Positions 44,854 through 52,890 of a stretch of 64,000 nucleotides of DNA are shown here, one piece after another. The DNA lies in the NCBI GenBank assembly GCA_030625085.1, contig DAOURK010000005.1, positions 1 to 64,000 of the forward strand, in the 5' to 3' direction. The translations under genes and the position numbers were made by a program. The stretch comes from Pseudomonadota bacterium (GTDB taxonomy: Bacteria; SZUA-182; DTGQ01). Under the pieces are notes generated by a model. It searched no databases. It saw nothing but the letters and a program-made list of their open reading frames with translations, and was not told the origin of the DNA. Each line of letters begins with the position of its first letter. Position 1 is the first letter of the stretch.

Positions 44854-45039
44854 TTAACTAAGAATAATTGCTTCTTCCGGACAATTATCAACGCACACCC
44901 CACATTCCACGCATTCATCTGCATCTTTAACAATCGATTTATCATCCTTCATTACTAACACGTCGTTAGGGCAATCATCAATGCAGGCCCCGCATCCCGT
45001 GCATTTTTCGGTATCAATGACTGGCGGCATTCTCTTCAC
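44854..45039 (-). CDS. 2[4Fe-4S] ferredoxin
   Basis: 61 residues. Two classical cluster sets are present: CTGCGACIDDCPND near 13-26 and CVECGVCVDNCPEEA near 43-57. It is the small soluble ferredoxin type of anaerobes, carrying low-potential electrons in the cytosol. Candidate partners in the window are the EtfA-ferredoxin, the DUF362 protein and the HgdC-type activator, but no direct link is visible. The start ATG has the strong site AAAGGAGGTGAAGAG. It is monocistronic, convergent with the DUF362 gene. Confidence 0.95.
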   Translation of the reverse strand: MKRMPPVIDTEKCTGCGACIDDCPNDVLVMKDDKSIVKDADECVECGVCVDNCPEEAIILS

Positions 45040-45128
45040 CTCCTTTTATATAAAGTAGTAAGTAGAGTATATATCCCGGTCGGGACTCTCCAAGACGATA
45101 TATAATTTATTCTTGTGGTTACTCTAGA

Positions 45129-45192
45129 CAAGATATTTTCATCATAGAAAAAAAAAGTCAATTCTTTTTTTTTCTATGATGAAAATATCTTG
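45129..45192. repeat. Perfect 28-bp inverted repeat with 8-base spacer
   Basis: CAAGATATTTTCATCATAG plus nine A residues (45129-45156), spacer GTCAATTC (45157-45164), then nine T residues and CTATGATGAAAATATCTTG (45165-45192). Both arms match without a mismatch. It lies 90 bases before the ferredoxin start and 74 bases beyond the response-regulator stop. It lacks the GC-rich stem and trailing T-run of a normal terminator. It could extrude a cruciform or form a strong RNA hairpin. Confidence 0.9.
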
Positions 45193-45265
45193 AATACTTC
45201 TTAAACTGAGCCCAGAAAATATTTTATTCTCTTTTAAGATAACTATTTATATTATTTAGCAAAAA

Positions 45266-45646
45266 TCAAGATAGTTTAGGGGTTTCCTCAAGGGCTTTTT
45301 TTATAACCCGTCTTAATTCTTCTAAATGAATAGGCTTATTTAAATATTCAAATGCACCAAGGTTCATTGCCGTTAAATAGGAATTAACCTCCCCATAAGC
45401 AGTAACAATTACAACTCCAATACTCTTATTTTTCTCTCTTACCTTTTTCAAAACCTCAATGCCATCCATATCAGGCATTCGAAGATCTGTTATAATTAAA
45501 TCAAATTTATAATCCTCAGCTTCCTGTAAAGCTTTTTCTCCATCTTCAGCAATATGAACTTTATAACCTTCTTTCGTTAAAATTTTACTTAACCCCTCTC
45601 TTGAATTCTGTTCATCATCAACAACAAGCACCTTTTGACCGGCCAT
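45266..45646 (-). CDS. Single-domain response regulator (CheY-like receiver)
   Basis: 126 residues from the ATG at 45646 (AGGAG 8 bases upstream); a GTG three codons earlier is less likely. The receiver residues are all present: Asp10/Asp11 (VVDDEQNSREGL), the phospho-acceptor Asp54 (LIITDLRMPDMDGIEVL), Thr82 and Lys104 (LNKPIHLEELRRV). There is no output domain, so it probably works by phospho-dependent binding to another protein. No histidine kinase is encoded in the window, so its signal is unknown. Confidence 0.93.
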   Translation of the reverse strand: MAGQKVLVVDDEQNSREGLSKILTKEGYKVHIAEDGEKALQEAEDYKFDLIITDLRMPDMDGIEVLKKVREKNKSIGVVIVTAYGEVNSYLTAMNLGAFEYLNKPIHLEELRRVIKKALEETPKLS

Positions 45647-46102
45647 CTCTCTCACTCCTCTCCTGCCCTAATAAATAGAGGTCAATGCAAATATATCTAA
45701 TCCGTAAAAAAGATTCTTCTAAACTTTTTAAAATCCTGTTCTGGTTGTTACTCTATTTCTATTATTACTGCCAAAATTTACTATCAAAATACCTTTTTCA
45801 TGTATGACTATACCATAAAATATCAGGTGATGTCAAATAAACTCAACCGATTAATTTAGACCTTCAAAGAGTTACAACTCATTGAAGTTAATAAAATATT
45901 TTACAACGCTTAGGACCTCCTTTTGGGATACAATAGCCACCCTTAAGAATAGGCTTTTGGAATAATAAAATAAAAAAATATTAGTCAAAAACTATTTTGA
46001 AAGACATTGACAGAAAAAAATCATAAACATATACTAAGACTTACACTTTTTTTTAATTTTACACTAAAATGTATAAATTTTTATTGTAGACTTAGTAGAC
46101 CT
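45647..46102. other. Gene-free stretch between response regulator and pgeF
   Basis: 456 AT-rich bases. I see no tRNA, no clear promoter and no repeat of the named families. A frame starting at TTG 46007 runs into pgeF and is more likely leader sequence. Confidence 0.4.
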
Positions 46103-46852
46103 ATGCAATTTTTATATAGACGAACAAAAAGTATCGGATACTTCGTTTGCCGATCTCTTAATGGCTTAGTACCTCATGGATTTAGCACAAAACTTCCATT
46201 AATGGGCGGCCGTAGCCCCCATGAAAAAATACTTCATCAAAAACAACTATTCTGTGAGGCCTTAAAAATTGATATCCACTCTTTATTGCCTCTTCAGCAA
46301 ACCCACGGTGATAAAATATTTATAGTTAAAGAGCCAATAAAACAAATAACTCCCGGCGAATATGATGGAGCTGTTACTAATTCACCTCACATTGCTTTAT
46401 CAATACTCACTGCCGATTGTTTGCCGATATTACTCTATGAGAAAAAAACAAAGATTATAGGAGGAATTCATGCCGGTTGGCGTGGGACCTCTTTAGGTAT
46501 TCTTCAAAAAGCTTTAACCTCTATAGAAAAAGATTTTAATGGTAATCTCAAAGACTGCGTGATCCTTTTGGGGCCTTCCTTGATGCCTTGTTGCTTTGAG
46601 ATCCGGGAAGATGTTTTAAAAATTCTACAAAAACGTTTATCCTTCTGGCAAACAGTTATTCATAAAGTGGATAGCCGATTATACTTCGATTTAAAATTGG
46701 CCAATATCATGCAAGCCAAAGAAATGGGTGTACCTCAAGAAAACATTCATTCCTTAAATCTTTGTACTTTCTGTAACCCGGGATGGTTTCATTCTTATCG
46801 AAGAGATAAAACCCTCAACGAAAAAATAATCTCAATAATCAGCTTAAGTTAA
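46103..46852 (+). CDS. pgeF: Purine nucleoside phosphorylase/laccase-domain protein (YfiH family)
   Basis: 249 residues from ATG 46103 (MQFLYRRTKSIG), which gives the usual family length; the TTG at 46007 would add 32 residues that look non-coding. The metal-site motifs are LQQTHGDKIFIV, LTADCLPILLY and GGIHAGWRGTSLG. NLCTFCNPGWFHSYRRD is the conserved C-terminal block. Family members act on purine nucleosides or remove wrong residues from peptidoglycan precursors. Which activity holds here is unknown. It is followed by a predicted promoter for proC. Confidence 0.88.
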   Translation: MQFLYRRTKSIGYFVCRSLNGLVPHGFSTKLPLMGGRSPHEKILHQKQLFCEALKIDIHSLLPLQQTHGDKIFIVKEPIKQITPGEYDGAVTNSPHIALSILTADCLPILLYEKKTKIIGGIHAGWRGTSLGILQKALTSIEKDFNGNLKDCVILLGPSLMPCCFEIREDVLKILQKRLSFWQTVIHKVDSRLYFDLKLANIMQAKEMGVPQENIHSLNLCTFCNPGWFHSYRRDKTLNEKIISIISLS

Positions 46853-46864
46853 TTGAGTTTTTTG

Positions 46865-46893
46865 TTGAAATACTATAGCTGAGAATGTATAAT
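46865..46893 (+). promoter_or_regulatory. Predicted sigma-70 promoter for proC
   Basis: TTGAAA (46865-46870), 17-base spacer, TATAAT (46888-46893). It starts 12 bases after the pgeF stop and lies 52 bases before the proC ATG. Confidence 0.55.
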
Positions 46894-46945
46894 TTAACAA
46901 GTTTAGGAAAAATAAGAAACTGAAAAAAAAGACGAAGAGAATAGG

Positions 46946-47752
46946 ATGAAAAAAATAGGTTTTATCGGTGCAGGGAATATGGCTGAGGCCATAATTAAAG
47001 GAATTTTGAAAGCAGGCCTATATCCCCCCTCAAATATTATCCTGGCTGACATAAACCAGGATCGATTACTCGATTTACATAAAAAATATGGGCCCCAAGC
47101 AGCGAAAAACAACTCGGATTTAGTTACCCAATCTGATATAATAATTTTCGCTGTTAAACCTCAAATTATCACCAATGTCTTAAAAGAAATTGCTCCTGAG
47201 ATAAATAAACACAAACTACTCATCTCAATTGCTGCAGGCATTAAATTATCCCTATTTAAGACTCATGTGGGCGAAGATATTCGCATTATTCGTGTAATGC
47301 CTAATACACCTGCTTTAGTGCTGAAGGGGATAACTGCTATCTGTTCTGATGGAGCAACCCAGGATGATATTGAAAAGACCAAACACATTTTTTCTTCTAT
47401 CGGTAGTATAGTAATTATTAAAGAAAATCTCATGGATGTGACAACTGGTTTGAGTGGAAGCGGGCCGGCTTATGTGGCCATGATAATTGAAGCATTGACT
47501 GATGGGGGAGTTTTAATGGGACTACCAAGAGAAATATCTCAAGAACTTGCCCTGCAGACAGTCTCGGGGACAGCCCATTTATTAATGGAATCAAAAAAAC
47601 ATCCTGCTTTATTAAAAGATATGGTAAGTTCTCCAGGGGGGACAACGATTCAAGGAATTTACGCTTTGGAAAAAGGAGGACTTCGAGCAAGTTTAATGGA
47701 GGCCATCAAATTAGCCACCATTCGTTCTCAAGAATTAGGCAAAGATCATTAG
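46946..47752 (+). CDS. proC: Pyrroline-5-carboxylate reductase
   Basis: 268 residues. The NAD(P) loop GFIGAGNMAEAIIKGIL is at 4-20, and the conserved VMPNTPALVLKGITAI and DVTTGLSGSGPAYVAMIIEALTDGGV blocks follow; the C-terminal MVSSPGGTTIQGIYAL is the family signature. It reduces pyrroline-5-carboxylate to proline in the cytosol. It leads a plus-strand series with yggT, divIVA and yggU, a frequent linkage. Its own promoter is predicted directly upstream. Confidence 0.97.
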   Translation: MKKIGFIGAGNMAEAIIKGILKAGLYPPSNIILADINQDRLLDLHKKYGPQAAKNNSDLVTQSDIIIFAVKPQIITNVLKEIAPEINKHKLLISIAAGIKLSLFKTHVGEDIRIIRVMPNTPALVLKGITAICSDGATQDDIEKTKHIFSSIGSIVIIKENLMDVTTGLSGSGPAYVAMIIEALTDGGVLMGLPREISQELALQTVSGTAHLLMESKKHPALLKDMVSSPGGTTIQGIYALEKGGLRASLMEAIKLATIRSQELGKDH

Positions 47753-47865
47753 GGCCCATTGGGTCATCTACCATATTTTATTGTATTAACCTGTTGACTA
47801 CAGCCTTTGATGTTCAATCTTACAACTTCCTGACGAGGCAAAATTAAAGCAGTGGGAGAAAGAAT

Positions 47866-48165
47866 ATGTTCATAATTGGGCATTTAGTAGTAGCAATTGC
47901 TAAAATCATTCAACTATTTGTTAATTTATATATGTTTATTATTATTATCAGCGCCTTAATTTCCTGGCTTCATGTAGACCCTTATAACCCCTTGGTTCAA
48001 ATACTCTATCAATTAACCGAACCTGTCCTGCGTCCTATCAGAAGGTATCTTCCCCTCATGGGTAGAGGAATTGATTTCTCGCCAATTATTGTTATCGCTA
48101 TATGTATATTTATTAATAATTTTCTGGTTAGCAGTTTGATTGATATAGGCATGCAACTGAGATAA
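47866..48165 (+). CDS. yggT: YggT family membrane protein
   Basis: 99 residues with two hydrophobic segments (about 2-40 and 70-93) joined by the conserved WLHVDPYNPLVQILYQLTEP, then VLRPIRRYLP. This is the YggT/CcmI-like signature of a small integral membrane protein. In other bacteria and in chloroplasts its relatives are linked to cell division or cytochrome assembly; the exact role here is unknown. It lies between proC and divIVA, as in many genomes. Confidence 0.9.
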   Translation: MFIIGHLVVAIAKIIQLFVNLYMFIIIISALISWLHVDPYNPLVQILYQLTEPVLRPIRRYLPLMGRGIDFSPIIVIAICIFINNFLVSSLIDIGMQLR

Positions 48166-48186
48166 AAATCGCTTAAAGGTAAAAAA

Positions 48187-48633
48187 ATGATTACTCCATT
48201 AGAGATGAAAGAAAAGCGATTCCGAGCAGGATGGTCCGGATTTAATAAAAAAGAGGTGATTGATTTTTTGGATTTGCTTTCTTCTGAATTTCAGGTAATC
48301 TTGAAAGAAAATCGCAAATTACAACAGCAATTAGAGGAGGAAAAGGGGAAACAAAAAGAATTGCTTAAACGAGAATCACTTATTAAAAGCGTACTTGTTA
48401 ATGCTCAAGATAATTCGGGAAAAATCCGGCAGGATGCTGAGCGGGAAGCAGAGTTAATGCTTAAAGAAACCGAGTTAAAGGTAGAAAAAATGCTGGCAGA
48501 GGCTCATCAAGGGGAAAACCGAATCTTACGACAACTTGAGGACCTCAAGTCTTCATATAAGCAATTAAAGGCCAAAATGCAATCGACTTTAGAAATGTAC
48601 AGTAAATTGCTGGCAGACGATGATGTTATATGA
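48187..48633 (+). CDS. divIVA: DivIVA-domain protein
   Basis: 148 residues. It starts ITPLEMKEKRFRAGWSGFNK, the DivIVA N-terminal membrane-binding motif, then a long coiled coil rich in Lys/Glu/Gln through residue ~140. DivIVA-type proteins bind negatively curved membrane and recruit division or envelope proteins. It is followed, with a 4-base overlap (ATGA), by yggU, and preceded by yggT. Length is shorter than in Gram-positive members, similar to those in the proC-yggT cluster of other diderms. Confidence 0.9.
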   Translation: MITPLEMKEKRFRAGWSGFNKKEVIDFLDLLSSEFQVILKENRKLQQQLEEEKGKQKELLKRESLIKSVLVNAQDNSGKIRQDAEREAELMLKETELKVEKMLAEAHQGENRILRQLEDLKSSYKQLKAKMQSTLEMYSKLLADDDVI

Positions 48634-48947
48634 AGAAAGATGAATATTTGCCCACAAAGGGTGAAGAAAAAATCTCTCTGACAGTGCGTATTCAACCAAA
48701 TGCATCAAAAAATGAAGTTTTAGGTATGGTCAACGAAATGGTAAAAATAAAAATTACTGCTCCTCCTGTTGATAATAAAGCCAATAAAGAGTGCCTTAAA
48801 TTCCTCTCTAAAATATTGGATATTCCTAAATCAAAACTTCATATTCTCAAAGGGCAAAAAACTCGCTCCAAAATAATTCAGATATCAGGAATTAACCCTG
48901 ATCTTTGCCGCCAGCGGCTAATACAAGAAACACGAGAAAAAAAATAA
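48630..48947 (+). CDS. yggU: DUF167 (YggU) family protein
   Basis: 105 residues. The conserved RIQPNASKNEVLG and ITAPPVDNKANKECLKFLSK segments, then SKLHILKGQKTRSKII, are the DUF167 signature. The fold is known for E. coli YggU, but the function is not. Its start overlaps the divIVA stop by four bases, so the two are translationally coupled. Length is typical (about 95-105). Confidence 0.93.
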   Translation: MKKDEYLPTKGEEKISLTVRIQPNASKNEVLGMVNEMVKIKITAPPVDNKANKECLKFLSKILDIPKSKLHILKGQKTRSKIIQISGINPDLCRQRLIQETREKK

Positions 48948-48989
48948 AGGTGGTATCTTTTTCCCATATAGAAAAAAATTAGAGGTAAT

Positions 48990-50069
48990 ATGAGGATGAA
49001 TCAAACCAATCTGGTTGCTGTCATTTTGGCTGCAGGTCAAAGTACCCGGATGAAATCTAAAATTAGTAAAATGTTACACCCCGTTTGTGGACGACCGATT
49101 ATCAGGTATGTAGTAGATCTGGTCGAAGCCTTGCAGGCTCAACAAACAATAATGGTGGTAGGATATCAGGCGGAAAAAATTAAAAAAGAATTCTCTCAAA
49201 GATCTATCGAATTTATTATCCAAAAAGAACAACTGGGAACAGCTCATGCAGTATCACAAACCAAGGAGGCCTTGTCTCATTTTTCCGGTACTGTGCTCGT
49301 TTTAAATGGAGATGTCCCACTTCTTACCTTAGAAGAAATAAAGAAACTGATTGATTTACATCATACATCACAGGCTGCTGCCACTATCTTAAGTGCTGAT
49401 ATACCAGAGCCTTTCGGGTATGGCCGTATCTTGCGAGACGAACCCGGATACGTTTTAGAAATTGTTGAAGAAAAGGATGCCTCAGAAGAGCAAAAAAAAA
49501 TCAAAGAAATTAATACTGGCACCTATTGTTTCGAATCTCGATTTTTATATAATACCTTAGGTAAAGTAAACAATCAAAATGTTAAAAAAGAATATTATTT
49601 AACAGATTTAATCGCTCTTTTACGTCAACAAGGAGAGTTGGTTCAAGCCCTAAAAGTTTCAGATTTCCGGACTGCTCTGGGGATTAATACCAGAGTGGAC
49701 TTGGCTGAGGTAAATCGAATTATGAGGTACAGATTAGTAACCCAATTGATGTTAGAAGGAGTTACCTTTATAGATCCAAATAATACCTACATTGATTTTG
49801 ATGTAAAAATAGGTCAGGATACAATTATCGGACCAGGGTCTATGATTGAGGGCGCCTCTTTTATTGGAGCAGAATGTTATATTGGTCCCTTTTCTCAGAT
49901 TATCAATTCCACTTTAGATGATCGTGTATATATACAAGGAGGATGCTTTATATCAAACAGTCACCTTCCAACAGGATTGCAAGTAGCTGCCTTGCGGCAA
50001 ATAGACCAAAGGCAACAGAATGAGCAGACTATCAGTTACAAAAATAAAAAAACTTATATCATAAAATAA
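48990..50069 (+). CDS. UDP-GlcNAc pyrophosphorylase, GlmU-like with truncated acetyltransferase part
   Basis: 359 residues, against about 450 for full GlmU. The N-terminal pyrophosphorylase is complete: LAAGQSTRMKSKISKMLHP near 11-29, LNGDVPLLTLEEI and the TGTYCF and YYLTDLIALL regions. After the linker RVDLAEVNRIMRYRL only a few left-handed beta-helix turns follow (IGPGSMIEGASFIGAECYIGP), and the protein ends before the catalytic acetyltransferase residues. It should therefore make UDP-GlcNAc from GlcNAc-1-phosphate but not acetylate GlcN-1-phosphate. The next gene starts 14 bases later, so no frameshift is apparent. The SKISK stretch has Ser where Pro is usual. Start ATG 48990 or 48996. Confidence 0.88.
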   Translation: MRMNQTNLVAVILAAGQSTRMKSKISKMLHPVCGRPIIRYVVDLVEALQAQQTIMVVGYQAEKIKKEFSQRSIEFIIQKEQLGTAHAVSQTKEALSHFSGTVLVLNGDVPLLTLEEIKKLIDLHHTSQAAATILSADIPEPFGYGRILRDEPGYVLEIVEEKDASEEQKKIKEINTGTYCFESRFLYNTLGKVNNQNVKKEYYLTDLIALLRQQGELVQALKVSDFRTALGINTRVDLAEVNRIMRYRLVTQLMLEGVTFIDPNNTYIDFDVKIGQDTIIGPGSMIEGASFIGAECYIGPFSQIINSTLDDRVYIQGGCFISNSHLPTGLQVAALRQIDQRQQNEQTISYKNKKTYIIK

Positions 50070-50082
50070 TTGAGAAGAGTAT

Positions 50083-51036
50083 ATGGATATGTTAGCAGAA
50101 CCTTTTTATAAATCGCCGGAAAGCCATAATCACCCCCAGGAAAATCATAAAAAAATTTGGGCTGTAGCGGGAGGAAAGGGCGGAACTGGAAAAAGTATTA
50201 TTGCCTCAAGTATTGCCGTCCAATTAGCCACCCGAGGCAAAAAAGTTGTTCTTATTGATGCTGACTTAGGGAGTGGAAATATTCATACTTACCTGGGTGT
50301 TTCTCCTGGGGTAATTAACCTGGCTAATTTTTTAAAAAATCGAACTTCCTGTTTATCAGATACCTTGGTTAGTACTCAATATGAAAATTTATACCTCATA
50401 AGTGATACCAATGAAGTGTTAGGACTGGCCAATATTAGTAGTCGAATGAAGGGAGAGATGATCCGGCAAATACACAGTTTGGATTTTGAGTATATTATCA
50501 TTGACCTAGGCGCCGGAACTTCTTACACGAATTTAGATTTTTTCCTCATTTCCGATCATGGTCTTTTAGTAGGCATACCTGACCCAGCTTCACTCGAGAA
50601 TATCTACCGATTTATCCGATCTTGTTTGAATCGAAAACTAATGTATAGATTCCATGGTTCTCCTTATCAATCATTGATAGAAAAAAGCGCCTACCCAAAA
50701 GAATCTGATGGGGTTAATTCCATTTATGATTTAGTAGAAAAAGTGTATCAACTCAACCCCTCGGCGGCAGAAAAAATGGTGGATGAAATTTTACAATTCA
50801 AACCAAGATTGATTATGAATCAAGTCCGCTCTCAAAGCGATATTCAAGTTGGAGAATCAGTTCGGGACGTGACCAAAAAATATTTAGGTTTAAATTTAAA
50901 TTATATTGGTTATGTTACCTACGATGATCACGTCAAACTATCAGCTAAAAAATGCGCCCCTATATTTCAAAAATATCCGAATAGTGGAGCCGCTGTTTGT
51001 ATTCGAAATATTGTTAATAAATTCCTTGGAGTTTAA
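50083..51036 (+). CDS. MinD/ParA-type ATPase (FlhG/FleN-like)
   Basis: 317 residues. The deviant Walker A is GGKGGTGKS near 30-38, followed by LIDADLGSGNIHTYLG and a switch-like IIIDLGAGTSY. The C-terminal half differs from classic MinD and resembles the larger MinD-like ATPases found near polar or cell-envelope genes. It probably cycles between ATP-bound dimer and membrane or partner binding. The next gene encodes a J-domain/HTH protein, a pairing seen in other diderms. The target is unknown. Confidence 0.88.
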   Translation: MDMLAEPFYKSPESHNHPQENHKKIWAVAGGKGGTGKSIIASSIAVQLATRGKKVVLIDADLGSGNIHTYLGVSPGVINLANFLKNRTSCLSDTLVSTQYENLYLISDTNEVLGLANISSRMKGEMIRQIHSLDFEYIIIDLGAGTSYTNLDFFLISDHGLLVGIPDPASLENIYRFIRSCLNRKLMYRFHGSPYQSLIEKSAYPKESDGVNSIYDLVEKVYQLNPSAAEKMVDEILQFKPRLIMNQVRSQSDIQVGESVRDVTKKYLGLNLNYIGYVTYDDHVKLSAKKCAPIFQKYPNSGAAVCIRNIVNKFLGV

Positions 51037-51094
51037 CCAAGTATTAATTCCTTGTTCATTATCGATATAGTTTCTCAGAAAAATAATTCCAGAA

Positions 51095-51123
51095 TTGACA
51101 TACATGCAACAAAAGCGTATAAA
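51095..51123 (+). promoter_or_regulatory. Predicted sigma-70 promoter for the J-domain/HTH gene
   Basis: TTGACA (51095-51100), 17-base spacer, TATAAA (51118-51123). The gene start at 51180 lies 57 bases further. This argues that the gene can be expressed apart from the ATPase gene before it. Confidence 0.6.
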
Positions 51124-51179
51124 AATGAGTACCTGAAAATCAATAGCTGATGGTTCTTAGAACAAGAGGTGAATGTATT

Positions 51180-51788
51180 ATGAAAAAAGTGCAGGATATG
51201 AATTACTATGAATTGTTAAATATTGAGCCAATAGCTAATAGTGAAGAAATTCAAAAAGCCTATTACTTGGCCTGCCAAACCTTTCAACCTGACTCCTTGG
51301 CTACGTATTCAGTGCTCTCAGAAACAGAGAGAGCAAAAATGATGAAAAAAATTGAAAAAGCTTATCAAACGTTAATGGACGAAGTTGAAAGAGAACGATA
51401 TAATCGCAAAATAGGTATTTCCCCCCCCAGCAAACAAAAAAAGGGTATAAGAGTTATCAAACATCCCTCAAACAATGTTTCCACTCAACCGGACCAACCT
51501 AAAGAGGATGAATGCCAAAAAGAGGAAGAACCTATGCCGGATCTTTCTGATCCACTATACCTGAAAAAACTCAGGAAGAAAAAGGGGATTTCCCTTCAGG
51601 AAATTTCAAATGTTACCAAGATTAGCGTCGGATCTTTAACGGCCCTGGAAAATGGTGAATATGAAAAATTTCCGGGACGGGTCTATATTGTTGGTTTTTT
51701 ACGCTCTTATTCTGAATATATTGGTGTCGATGTGCAACAAGCTAAGGCCCATTTTGAAATTTTATATACAAATAAATCAAAAAAATAA
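51180..51788 (+). CDS. J-domain plus RodZ-type HTH protein without the HPD motif
   Basis: 202 residues from ATG 51180, with GAGGTG 8 bases upstream; a TTG/GTG 10 codons earlier is less likely. Residues ~7-75 form a J-domain (NYYELLNIEPIANSEEIQKA ... ERERYNRKI), but the HPD tripeptide that stimulates DnaK is replaced by QPD at 36-38. An acidic linker follows, then a RodZ-like (HTH_25) domain: LYLKKLRKKKGISLQEISNV ... PGRVYIVGFLRSYSEYIGVD. No membrane segment is visible, unlike RodZ. Known relatives occur next to MinD-like ATPases; the role is unknown. Confidence 0.85.
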   Translation: MKKVQDMNYYELLNIEPIANSEEIQKAYYLACQTFQPDSLATYSVLSETERAKMMKKIEKAYQTLMDEVERERYNRKIGISPPSKQKKGIRVIKHPSNNVSTQPDQPKEDECQKEEEPMPDLSDPLYLKKLRKKKGISLQEISNVTKISVGSLTALENGEYEKFPGRVYIVGFLRSYSEYIGVDVQQAKAHFEILYTNKSKK

Positions 51789-51811
51789 AAGTAATCATTC
51801 AGCCCACCCAT

Positions 51812-51846
51812 ATTAAACCACAAAAGCGCCAAGAACATAAAGAGCT
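51812..51846. repeat. Family C repeat, copy 2
   Basis: TTAAACCACAAAAGCGCCAA followed by GAACATAAAGAGC resembles the reverse complement of 19996-20030. It lies in the short gap between two convergent genes, so it may also help end transcription. Confidence 0.45.
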
Positions 51847-51875
51847 AAAAAAATAAAGATAATAACAAAATTAGG

Positions 51876-52874
51876 TTATGGTTTGGCCTCTCGCAAAAAC
51901 TTACAAGCATCTTCCGGAGGAGTAGGATTAATATAAAATCCGGTGCCCCATTCAAACCCGGCTACTTTCGTAAGTTTAGGGATAACTTCAATATGCCAGT
52001 GATAATAGCTAACATCTTTTTCATAAAATGGGGTGGTATGAATAAGAAAATTATACGGGGGATCATTGAGTGTAAGACTAATGCGCTGCAAAATATCTTT
52101 TAATATTTCGCCAAGTGATTGGAGTTGAGAAAAAGGGGTATCTTCAAAATAAACATTATGTTTTTTCGGCAGGACCCAAGTTTCAAAGGGAAAACGGGAG
52201 GCAAAAGGGCAAACAGCTATAAAATCTTTATTTTCAGTGACTATTCGTAGCATTGTTTCTATTTCTTGCTGAATAATATCGCAAAATATGCACCGGTCCC
52301 GATAAAGAAAATAGGTCTTTGCACCACGGATTTCTTCACTTACCCTTTTCGGAACAATAGGTAAGGCAATAAGTTGAGAATGAGAATGATCAAGTGATGC
52401 CCCGGCTGCCTGACCATTATTTTTAAAAATGAGGATATAGTGAAAGCGATGGTCTTTTTTTAGATCAATAATCCGATCCTTATAGGCCTGCAAAACTTGA
52501 AAAAAAATTTCTAAGGGTAAATCAGCTAATGACAAATTATGATCCGGCGTTTCAATAATGACTTCATGAGCTCCCACTCCATTCATGCGGTCATAAAGCC
52601 CAACTCCTTGTTTATTTAATCCACCCTCTATTTGAAGGGCGGGAAATTTGTTAGGCACCACTCTTACTGACCAGCCTGGAGTATCAGGTAATGTACCCTG
52701 TTTTCGATAGGCGAGGACCTCTGGAGGGGTTTTCCCCTCATTCCCTTTACAAAAAGGACAAAATCCAATGATAGGCTCCTCAGGCTTTGAGATAAAATCA
52801 GAAGGCCGTTTGGCTCGATCAGTAGCTATAATAATCCATCGACCAATAATAGGATCTTTTCGTAACTCAGGCAT
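51876..52874 (-). CDS. galT: Galactose-1-phosphate uridylyltransferase-like HIT-superfamily protein
   Basis: 332 residues. It begins ELRKDPIIGRWIIIATDRAK, a typical GalT start, then CPFCKGNEGKTPPEV (zinc-type Cys pair) and the nucleotidyl-transfer motif DHSHSQLIALP near 169-179. Classical GalT has HPHGQ; HSHSQ is found in a related branch that includes other nucleoside-diphosphate-sugar transferases or phosphorylases. The substrate is therefore uncertain. A second conserved segment, FLIHTTPFYEKDVSYYHWHIEV, is present. It lies 16 bases after larC on the same strand. The ATG has AAGGATACACA upstream. Confidence 0.8.
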   Translation of the reverse strand: MPELRKDPIIGRWIIIATDRAKRPSDFISKPEEPIIGFCPFCKGNEGKTPPEVLAYRKQGTLPDTPGWSVRVVPNKFPALQIEGGLNKQGVGLYDRMNGVGAHEVIIETPDHNLSLADLPLEIFFQVLQAYKDRIIDLKKDHRFHYILIFKNNGQAAGASLDHSHSQLIALPIVPKRVSEEIRGAKTYFLYRDRCIFCDIIQQEIETMLRIVTENKDFIAVCPFASRFPFETWVLPKKHNVYFEDTPFSQLQSLGEILKDILQRISLTLNDPPYNFLIHTTPFYEKDVSYYHWHIEVIPKLTKVAGFEWGTGFYINPTPPEDACKFLREAKP

Positions 52875-52890
52875 TGTGTATCCTTTTACT

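Noticed and set aside
45129-45192. Bidirectional intrinsic terminator
   Set aside because: The stem is AT-rich and the T-tract is inside the stem rather than after it; kept as an unexplained inverted repeat.
49737-50069. Frameshift splitting a full-length glmU
   Set aside because: The next gene starts 14 bases after the stop and no acetyltransferase sequence appears in another frame downstream.
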